Shown here: positions 56,021 to 64,000 of the stretch, in pieces
Position numbering within the stretch: the stretch's first letter is position 1
Layout: each line of letters begins with the position of its first letter
From: Acorus gramineus
Lineage: Eukaryota > Streptophyta > Magnoliopsida > Acorales > Acoraceae
Direction: 5' to 3'
Assembly (NCBI GenBank): GCA_030737835.1
Contig: CM060857.1
Coordinates: 7,935,360-7,999,359 of the forward strand
DNA length: 64,000 bases
The notes under the pieces: generated by a model
The model's database searches: none
What the model was told of the DNA's origin: nothing
What the model saw: only the letters and a program-made list of their open reading frames with translations
Made by a program: the position numbers and the translations under genes

Positions 56021-57265
56021 AGATTTCACATATAAATCTTCTCATTATTGTATTTTTTTAATTTTTTGAAAGGTGAGTTGCAAGTGATTGATAGTTTTAA
56101 TATGTGGAATGTATTAAAAACTATAGTGATGCAATTATTACTCACTTTTTATGTTATATTAATTTTTTGTATTTGTCAATGTATTTTTTAAGAATTGTAT
56201 AATTTATTTTTATTCATCAATGTACTATTTGTGTATTTTTTATTCATTTTATCATTTATTTAATTAATGTTCAATTGTTCATGTACTCAAGAAATTCAAT
56301 ATTCAATAAAATAAATATTTGTATTCTTAATTCCTTTTAGTTTTCAATTTTCATGAATGATTTATGTATATTTTTTTTATTTTTTAACTTAAAGGAACTA
56401 GTAAATTAAACATGGAATTAAATATTGAACTTTAAAAAATTTAAAAAAATGGGCATTTAAATGGGCCGGCCCGTTGGCCTGTCAATGGGCCCGGCCCGTT
56501 TGGCCCGCCGGGCTAGCACGGCACGGCACGGCGGCCCGCCGGGCTGGCACGGAGGGCCGTGCTGGGCTGACCCCCTGCGGCCAGTGCCGTGCTGGCCCGG
56601 CACGGTCAGATGAAACCGGCTGAGCCGGCCTGTTAGCCCGTTAGCCCGATTGTCTAGCGGCCAGGCTGGCAAGGCACCACTCATTTTACACCTCTACCCA
56701 AGATCAACACATCAAAATCAGATCATTTATATGTATAGAAAGAATCAAAAGTTGCATATACATACCTCATACAACCTTCTTGAAACTTGAGAGTAAATCT
56801 TGAAGAAGACGACCTCTCTCCTTTTACCCTTTTTTGATGGAACACTTGACCGCAATAAAACTACTTAACATAGTGAAGAAGAGAGACCCCTGTTTTTGGG
56901 AGCCTGGACGTGTATGTTTATTAAGTCGGTGCTTCTCTTATTATTATTATTATTTTGTGTGTGTGCTGTCCACATGTGTTATTTGTGTGCTGTCCATGTG
57001 AATTCATTTTTTGGGGTATATAAAACAGGGTAATGGAGAGAGGGATCCCCTCTTTAAATATGTAATCAACTATATGTGTTTCCCTTCAAAACACAACACA
57101 TCTTATGCATCTTTAATTGGTCAATCCTGACCGTCCATTTTGATGGACTCAATAAATTACATAAAATGTATCATCATTATAAACTTTTACAAATTGCATT
57201 ACTTGTTCCAGGATTTCAAAATAAAAGTGTGGGAGTTGCAAAACCACAATAAATAAAATCCAACA

Positions 57266-57275
57266 TTCTCCCACT
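57266..57275 (-). other. Polypurine tract of the copia element
   Basis: On the minus strand AGTGGGAGAA lies immediately before the TGTTGGATTT start of the 3' LTR. Confidence 0.75.
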
Positions 57276-58088
57276 TGGTCTGCAACAAACACATCCTTTT
57301 GAAATAAAGTTTTTTTGTTTTTGTTTTTTTAGAAAACAAAATAAATTTTGAAACTTATAAAACAGACTTCCTGGATTTAACATAGTTACCAAAATAAGTC
57401 AAGTGGCCACAAATTTATTTAGAAAACCTTGATGCAATTTGTGTGTGATGATATGTCCATCATAAAACTTTTACCCAGTCAAGCAACATCATTAATGTAG
57501 GACCATAGCCATCCATAAATAACTTAATGGATCAATGGACAACAAATATGATCACAGCATCAACAACATTACTTACCAAGCATTTCTTTAGATGCATATT
57601 AAGAGGGTTGAATGGAATTATAGCCCTCATATACTATCTATTATACCATTCAATTGACCCAAGCTTGTTTCACATATCCATGTGCGTCCTCCAGATATAC
57701 TTGCTGGTTTACCACCATGTGATTACATGTAATCACGTCAAACTTAATCTAGATAGAAAGGTCTTCCGATCATGGTGCTCAACCATGTCTATGACCCAAA
57801 CCTGATAGAGTGTCTAATCATAGGGTTATTAAAGGTCTGTACCCTTGATAAGTTAGACACCTTTATGAGCATCAATGTATTTCAGTTTTGTTCTTGTTGT
57901 CTTAGCAGACATATCTGTTACCCTTTGGGGTATATAAACAACATTTTGCTATTCAAGCATATCAATAACCATTTATGCATGAAAATATAGATTATACTGC
58001 ATAAACATTTCATCTCCAACTTAAGCATTTAACAAGTCAAAAGATGTATACAACAACAAAGGATCATGCATTACAGAAGTACAATGCA
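57276..58088 (-). other. Non-coding internal region of the copia element
   Basis: About 0.8 kb between the RNase H stop codon and the polypurine tract. No domain is recognised. Confidence 0.55.
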
Positions 58089-59855
58089 CTAAATAACAGT
58101 ATCAAAACAATCAGATACATCCATATGAACCACATGCTGCTTGAAAACTTTAGGGTTTAAGCCCTTTGTTAATGGATCCGCAAGCATCATATCTTTGCTT
58201 ACGTGAGTAATGATGACCTCATGATTCTGAAATTTCTCTCTCACAAAATAAAACTTGACTACAATATGCTTAGAACGACTAGAGCACTTGGTGTTCTTAG
58301 CAAAGCTGACTGCAGCTTGAATATCACAATACACAGTGATAGGCCTATCAATAAAATCTGCTATGCATAGTCCAGAAAGAAAATTTCTTAGACCAATTGC
58401 CTCAGTAACTGCTTCATAACAAGCCACATATTCTGCTTCCATAGTGGATGAAGTGGTCAAACTCTGTTTAACACTTCTCCAAGTGACTGCAGCTCCTGCA
58501 AGCATAAAAACATAGCCTGATGTAGACTTCATGCTGTCCTGACAACATGCAAAGTCTGCATCTGAGTAGCCTATCAACTCCAGAGGATCAGCTTTCTTAT
58601 ACACTAGCATGAAATCTTTAGTTCTCTGAAGATATCTCATAACTTTCTTCGCTGCAACGCAATGCTCCCATCCAGGATTGTGCTGATATCGTCCTAACAT
58701 TCCAACAGCAAAACAAATATCAGGACGAGTACACACTTGTGCATACATCAAACTACATACAACAGATGAATATGGAATATTTTTCATCCGTTGCAACTCT
58801 ATATCATTCTTGGGGCATTGGATCAAACTCAACTTATCACCCTTAGATATAGGAGCTTCTCCTGATGAACAATTCTCCATCCCAAATCTTTTAAGGGTTT
58901 TGCTGATGTAACCCTTTTGAGAAAGTCCAAGGCATTCTTTGAATTGATCACGCCAAATTTCAATGCCTAAGACATAAGATGCCTTACGAAGATCTTTCAT
59001 CTCAAAAATTTTCAATAAAAACAACTTTGTGTCATGGAGCAATCCAAAATCATTAGTGGCCAATGAATTGTCATCAACATAGAGAACCATAAGGATGTAT
59101 CTGCTCCCACTGATCTTGAGCTATACACAATTATCAACAAGATTCTCTTTGAATCCACACTGAGTAACAACTTCATGGAATCGGATGTACCACTGTCTTG
59201 AAGCCTGTCGAAGTCCATAAATAGACTTTTTCAACTTGCAAACCAGGTTATCACCTTGTTCAAAACCTTCAGGCTGAGACATATAAATATTTTCATCAAA
59301 TTGACCATTTAAGAAATTTGTTTTCACATCCATTTGGTGCAGCTCCAGATTGAAATGTGCAACAAGTGCCATAATAATTCTAAAGGAATTCTTCTGAGAA
59401 ACCGGAGAATAAGTCATTTTGAAATCAATGCCTTCCACTTGAGTGAACCCTTTAGCCCCCAATCTAGCCTTTCTTCTTTCAATTCTGCCTTCTGCAGTTC
59501 TTTTGGTCTTGAAGACCCATCTACTTCCAATAGGCTTCACTCCGGATGGCAAAGGAATCAATTTCCAAACATCATTTTTCTTCATCGATTCCAATTCCTC
59601 TTTCATAGCATGTATCCATTCTGTAGAACTCTCACTAGCCACTACCTGAGAGTAAGAAATGGGATCTTCATCAATAGGAACATCAAAGTCAGTTTCTTGC
59701 ATATATACAATGAAGTCATCTGAAATAGTGGATCTTCTGGCTCTAGCTGATCTTCTAAATATAGTCGAACCCCTAACATTTGTACTTGCACCTTGACTTC
59801 CACCTTGAGGCACTAAATTCTGCTGATTTTTTTGTGGAATAGGAATAGCAGGCAC
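58089..59855 (-). pseudogene. copia reverse transcriptase and RNase H
   Basis: On the minus strand the first piece (59855-59121) contains WKLIPLPSGVKPIGSRWVFK, QMDVKTNFLNGQFDENIYMS, QPEGF and KLKKSIYGLRQASRQWY. A stop lies at about 59121. The second piece (59090-58089) continues with the catalytic LYVDDN, then TRPDICFAVGMLGRY and an RNase H domain (GYSDADFACCQDSMKSTSGY; STMEAEYVACYEA; KHIVVKFYFVREKF). It ends near the usual C-terminus. In MDVKTNFLNG the family normally has an alanine after KT, and LYVDDN keeps the two catalytic aspartates. Role: copies element RNA into DNA. The stop makes it a pseudogene. Confidence 0.92.
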
Positions 59856-60205
59856 AATGAGAGCTTCTTCAGTAAATGTTATCTTCCTTTCTTCTGGTCT
59901 CCCACTGATCTCCTCATTCTAAGGAATTTGGCATTGTTAGATTCTACTATCTCATTAGGTCTTGATGGACAATAGAATCTGTATCCTTTAGACCTCTCTG
60001 AGTATCCAACAAAATAACAAGAGATAGTTTTAGGATCCAACTTTCTTTCATGTGGATTGTAAATTTTAACTTCTAAAGGACATCCCCATACATGAAAATG
60101 ATTTAGGCTGAGCTTTCTGTTGGTCCATAGCTTAAAAGGAGTCTTGTCAACTGACTTGCTGGGAACTCTATTTAGGATATATATGGCAGTCTTAAGAGCT
60201 TCTCC

Positions 60206-61135
60206 TCAGAAAGTCTCTGAAAGAGATGAGTGGCTCAGCATTGTTCTGACCATATCCATCAGAGATCGATTTCTCCTCTCAGCTACACCATTCTGCTCAG
60301 GAGTACCAGGCATTGTGTATTGAGGAACAATTCCATGCTCCCTTAAAAGTAGAGCAAATGGTCTAGGATTTTGACCCTCATTGGCATGCCTACCATAATA
60401 TTTATCGCCTCTGTAAGACCAGACTATTTTGATCTTCTTATCCAACTGATTCTCAACTTTAGCTTTATAAATTTTGAAGACATCGAGAGCTTCTGATTTT
60501 TCATGTATCAAGAACACATAGCCATATCTGAAATAATCATCAATGAATGTAATAAAATACTTCTGGCCTCCTCTGGATGGTTAAGGGAAAGGACCACATA
60601 TATCTATATATATAATGTCCAGCAACTCCTTGCTTCTATGAGCACCCTTCTTGGTTGTTCTAACCATTTTTCCTTTCAGACAATCAACACAAACAACAAA
60701 GTCTGAAAAATCAACAAAATGCAAAATTTCTTGCTCGATTAACCTTTGAACACGTTCTTTGGAAATATGACCCAATCGCCTATGCCATAGGAGAGATGAA
60801 TTCTCACTAGACCTATCACGTTTTCTGTTAATAGGCTGAGATGCATCAACATGAAGACACAATAGAGATTTGGCATAACTAGGATCCAAATTCAAACGAT
60901 ACAAGTTATGAACAACAGCACAAGTTCCAACTATATTAGAACAAAAAAATATCTTACAAATGCCATCACCAAAATAGAACCTATAGTTCTTCACATCAAG
61001 TCTAGCAACTGATACAAGGTTCCTTCTCATTGTGGGGACAAAAAGAGTATCTTCCAACTCTAAAACACAACCAGTGTTCAAAAGAAGACTAAAAGTGCCA
61101 ATAGCCTCCACTCTTGCCCTCTCAATAGTGCCCAT
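60206..61135 (-). pseudogene. copia GAG-pre-integrase and integrase
   Basis: The piece 61135-60581 has a GAG-pre-integrase domain (SSLLWHRRLGHISKERVQRL) and the zinc finger CVDCLKGK, ending at a stop in ...IYIDICGPFP. The piece 60517-60206 carries the integrase core (GDKYYGRHANEGQNPRPFAL, then HGIVPQYTMPGTPEQNGVAE). Further integrase sequence, SLRTAIYILNRVPSK-like in an adjacent frame, runs to about 59930. Stops and a frameshift separate the parts. Confidence 0.88.
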
Positions 61136-61174
61136 ATATAGATAATGCTCCTCATCCTGAAGTCGACGCTGGGT

Positions 61175-61369
61175 TCAAAACCCCTGCAATGAACCAAAAA
61201 TATGAGCACTTGCCCCAGTGTCTAGCCACCAAATGTTGCATGGAACATCAACAAAATTGGTTTCTAGACAGACCAGGGATAGACCACTACCTTTCTTTTC
61301 AAGCCATTTCTTATTGTTCCAGCAATCTTTCTTCATATGACCCTCCTTGCAAAAGAAACAAGCCCTCAC
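61175..61369 (-). pseudogene. copia zinc knuckle and protease fragment
   Basis: CFFCKEGHMKKDCW is the nucleocapsid knuckle (CX2CX4HX4C) and WWLDTGASAHI is the aspartic protease active site. It lies between gag and integrase, as expected for copia, in a frame cut short on both sides. Confidence 0.88.
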
Positions 61370-61593
61370 AAACTGTTTCTGTTTAGGGTCTTTGACTGAC
61401 TGAGGATGAACATTTTGTTGTGGCTGAGTGCGCTGAAAAGCCTGTTTCTGCTTCTTCTATTCTTCTTCCCAGAATTCTTAAAAGATTTCTTATTTGGTCC
61501 CCAACAAACTGCATGTGCATAATCTGCCTTGTTTGTCTTCAGCCTATCTTCCTCTTTAACACAATGGGCAATTAACTCATCTACATTCCACTT

Positions 61594-62169
61594 CTAGGCC
61601 ATTGAAATATAGTTGACCTTGAAGGTGTCAAAAGCCATTGGAAGAGAGTTGACAGACTTGTACAGTATATAGTCATTTCCCAGATCCAATCCAAGATCCT
61701 TCAACTGGTATACCAGGTCTGCTACATGCAAAATGTGTGCACGCACACTTCCTTGTCCATCAAATTTGATGGATCCCAGTTTGTCCATCAGTAAGCCAAT
61801 TCGAGCCTTTGTAGAACCTGCATATTGTCTCTGAATGATTTCCAAGAGTTCCTTTGCTGTTTCAGGTGTAGGAATCCCACCCCTGATAGTTTCACTTACG
61901 AAACCCTTAATAATCATCAGAGACATTCTATTCGCTTTCTCCCACCTTTGATGATTGGCTCGAACTTGATTACTGGAGGTAGGTGTGGGTTGCTGTGGCT
62001 CATCTTCTTTGATGGCAATATCAAAGTCCAAGCAGCCTAAGGTAATATCAAGTTGAGATCTCCATTTGGCATAATTGGTCCCATCAAGAACCTCAATGCC
62101 AGTCAAATAACCATGGACAGCAGCAGGATTCATATCTGGTGCAGGAATATTAAAACATTCAATTTTCAT
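61594..62169 (-). pseudogene. copia gag (UBN2-type), cut by a stop
   Basis: The frame opens MKIECFNIPAPDMNPAAVHG and contains LDGTNYAKWRSQLDITLGCL. It continues through the UBN2-like gag region (AKELLEIIQRQYAGSTKARI; VRAHILHVADLVYQLKDLGL). A TAG ends it at 61594. The same frame then reads on as KWNVDELIAHCVKEEDRLK, so the stop is a mutation rather than the natural end. Gag forms the particle that packages element RNA. Confidence 0.88.
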
Positions 62170-63051
62170 GCATATAAATAAAGACACCCCCTTTTTTATT
62201 TTGCATTGACCCTAATCTTTGTAACACTAAGTCTCTCTTTTAGGCTGAGACCTGATGAACAAAGATTCCTTTTGCAAAATCTCTTGCATGTTAGACTAAT
62301 TAACACATGAACCATTAACTCAGAAATCTTTTACTCCTTTGGGCTTAAAAGAATCTTCATTTACGAGACACATGTTAACCATCTATTCCCACAAAGTAGC
62401 TCACATAATTGTCTCCTTTGGATCGATCAATTATGTTTACTAACTTCGTGCAATATGCAGTCCCAGTAAATGTTCATTCATACAAATGGCAAATATCAAT
62501 GTATATTTTCTTTAAAAATTTTAAAATCCTTGTAAATTGTCACTTTGGTGTCCCACAAACAATGGAAATTAAAATAGTAAAGTATGACATGTAACAATGA
62601 TGGCTTAAGAACTGCATATATATATGTATTTATACACATATGTACATTCAGATGGACTGCAAAACTTAATATAAGTTGCATGCATAATCATTTCTTGCAT
62701 TCAGCTCTCACAAATACTACATATATGCCAACAGAGACTAAAGCTTTAAGAGAACTCCATATAGGCAATACTTAAAACGGAGTATAGCATTATATACTAG
62801 TAAGGCTTAATACAAAATCATTCCAATCTTTATTCAGGTGTCAAGAAAACCCAAAACAAAACCTTATAACTTAAATCAAATAATGAGAAATTAAATACTA
62901 ATATTCAGATCTGATTTGAATATGGAAAAACCCCAATCAAAGGATTTTATCAAACTTAAAACAAGGGTTTATAAAGAACTCCAAGCAAACCCTAGTTTAT
63001 ACAAACAATCCCAAAATCTAAAACCCATTCAAATTTGAATTTAAATGTGTT

Positions 63052-63064
63052 GGCTCTGATACCA
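63052..63064 (-). other. Primer-binding site of the copia element
   Basis: On the minus strand TGGTATCAGAGCC, complementary to the 3' end of initiator-Met tRNA, lies two bases after the 5' LTR. It fixes the orientation of the element. Confidence 0.92.
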
Positions 63065-63066
63065 AA

Positions 63067-63654
63067 TGGACTTAAACCCAAGATCAACACATCAAAATCC
63101 GATCATTTATATGTATAGAAAGAATCAAAAATTGCATATACATACCTCATACAATATTCTTGAAACCTGAGAGTAAATCTTAAAGAAGAAGACCTTCTCT
63201 CTCCTTTTACCCTTTTGTGATGGAACACTTGACCCCAATAAAACTACTTAACATAGTGAAGAAGAGAGACCCCTGTTTTTGGGAGTCTGCATGTGTATGT
63301 TTATTAATTCGGTGCTTCTCTTCTTTTTTTTTTTTTTTTTGTGTGTGTGTGCTGTCCACATGTGTTATTTGTGTGTTGTCCATGTGGATTTATTTTTTGG
63401 GTATATAAAACAGGGTAATGGAGAGAGGGATCCCCTCTTTAAATATATAATCAACTATGTGTGTTTCCTATCAAAACACAACACATCTTATGCTTCTTTA
63501 ATTGGTCTATCCTAACCGTCCATTTTGATAGACTCGATCAATAAATTACATAAAATGTATCATTATTATAAACTTTTACAAACTGCATTATTTGATCCAG
63601 AATTTTAAAACCAAAGTGTGGGATTTGTAAGATCACAGTAAATAAAATCCAACA
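63067..63654 (-). repeat. 5' LTR of the copia element
   Basis: A 588-bp LTR matching 52951-57265 without its hAT. At the primer-site side it reads AAGTCCATTTGG where the 3' LTR ends AAGTCCATCA, so about three bases of the LTR end are altered. It contains a GT run (about 63340-63360) and TATATAAAACAGGG on the plus strand. Confidence 0.9.
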
Positions 63655-63659
63655 TCCAC

Positions 63660-64000
63660 CCCCTAAATCCAGCATCTGGAAATTAAATGCATTGTTTTGA
63701 CAGCTAGTTTTTCAAACGTCAGAAATTTTCCAAATTAAATAAACACGTGAAATGCATTTTAAACGCTGAATACCCATTTTTTGTTTGGATATATGATGTG
63801 GAGAATTTTTAGTTTTTGTATCGTACTCACCCCACCAATCCAAACGAGGCCTAAATTAATGTACATTTGGGAAACTAATATTACTTGCGTGGGATTTCAC
63901 CTCTGCTGGTAATTAAGTTTTAACTCTAGATGCTACTCTGACCCACTAACTGCTAAGCTAGCCAACTAATTTAATGCCTTGTGTCTCCTACTTTAGAGTT
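63660..64000. other. Intergenic end of the window, no gene seen
   Basis: AT-rich sequence just beyond the copia target duplication. I see no coding region or repeat boundary in it. Confidence 0.5.

Larger units (their letters stand above)
52972..56696 (+). mobile_element. hAT transposon inserted in the copia 3' LTR
   Basis: A perfect 8-bp duplication CCCAAGAT lies at 52964-52971 and 56697-56704. The terminal inverted repeat is TAGAGGTGT at the left, matching ACACCTCTA at the right. Both subterminal regions are packed with GGCACGG, GCCGTGCC and CGGCCCG words, as in several plant hAT families. An interrupted transposase gene on the plus strand fills the middle. The host LTR is intact if the element is removed, so this is the youngest event at this site. 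Confidence 0.94.
52951..57265 (-). repeat. 3' LTR of the copia element, split by a hAT
   Basis: The LTR pieces are 52951-52971 and 56705-57265. They match 63067-63654, for example GGACTTAAACCCAAGATCAA and TATATAAAACAGGGTAATGG. The hAT entered about 20 bp from the LTR end and duplicated CCCAAGAT. Confidence 0.9.
52951..63654 (-). mobile_element. Ty1/copia retrotransposon (minus strand) carrying a hAT insertion
   Basis: A perfect 5-bp duplication TCCAC flanks it at 52946-52950 and 63655-63659. On the minus strand the order is 5' LTR (63067-63654), primer-binding site, gag, protease, integrase, reverse transcriptase/RNase H, polypurine tract, 3' LTR (57265 down to 52951, split by a 3.7 kb hAT). 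Integrase before reverse transcriptase defines copia. Several stops and frameshifts break the coding region. The LTRs are clearly similar but differ at many scattered sites, indicating moderate age. Without the hAT it is about 7 kb. Confidence 0.92.

Overview
The window is a stretch of angiosperm nuclear DNA. It has plant-type splice sites, AT-rich intergenic sequence, one plant F-box/kelch gene and plant lineages of transposons (Tekay/Del-type chromovirus, Ty1/copia, MULE with plant mobile domain, hAT). I cannot fix the species. Only one convincing host gene is present, an intronless-CDS F-box/kelch-repeat gene at 6520-7767 (+). No tRNA, rRNA or CRISPR feature was found.

Layout. 1-3.3 kb: a decayed hAT element (8-bp target duplication, TSD) with a second hAT-like element nested inside. 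3.3-8.2 kb: promoter, leader with a probable 5'UTR intron (carrying a recent tandem duplication), CDS and 3' end of the F-box gene. 8.2-13 kb: intergenic DNA with microsatellites, a 405-bp hAT MITE and a small foldback. 13.0-23.8 kb: a large inverted repeat of LTR-like arms, interrupted by a minus-strand solo LTR (17626-21167, TSD TCTAA) and a truncated plus-strand LTR. 24.0-37.0 kb: one MULE with long hairpin-rich terminal inverted repeats, encoding a MuDR-type transposase and a plant-mobile-domain protein, each broken by a ~3.2-3.3 kb solo LTR. 37.3-47.5 kb: a Tekay/Del-type Ty3/gypsy element (TSD CATAT) with gag, pol, a chromodomain-like tail and ~3 kb LTRs; its 5' LTR has lost its last ~760 bp and most of the primer-binding site. 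48.2-50.3 kb: two probable small solo LTRs. 52.9-63.7 kb: a minus-strand Ty1/copia element (TSD TCCAC) whose 3' LTR holds a 3.7 kb hAT element (TSD CCCAAGAT).

Boundaries and nesting order come mainly from matching target duplications. Every transposon gene is broken by stops, frameshifts or insertions, so only the F-box gene is likely functional.

The most interesting signal is in the long LTRs. Eight LTR-like sequences, some strongly diverged and on both strands, share one layout: CT-rich leader, splice donor, a long and usually very GC-rich segment, an acceptor, a 35-57 nt microexon-like block, a GTGAGTGG donor, about 0.6-1.7 kb, then a pyrimidine-tract acceptor. This suggests a spliced leader or LTR-resident transcript. 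In two copies the microexon joined to the next exon keeps an acidic reading frame open to an aligned stop. Nothing here tests expression.
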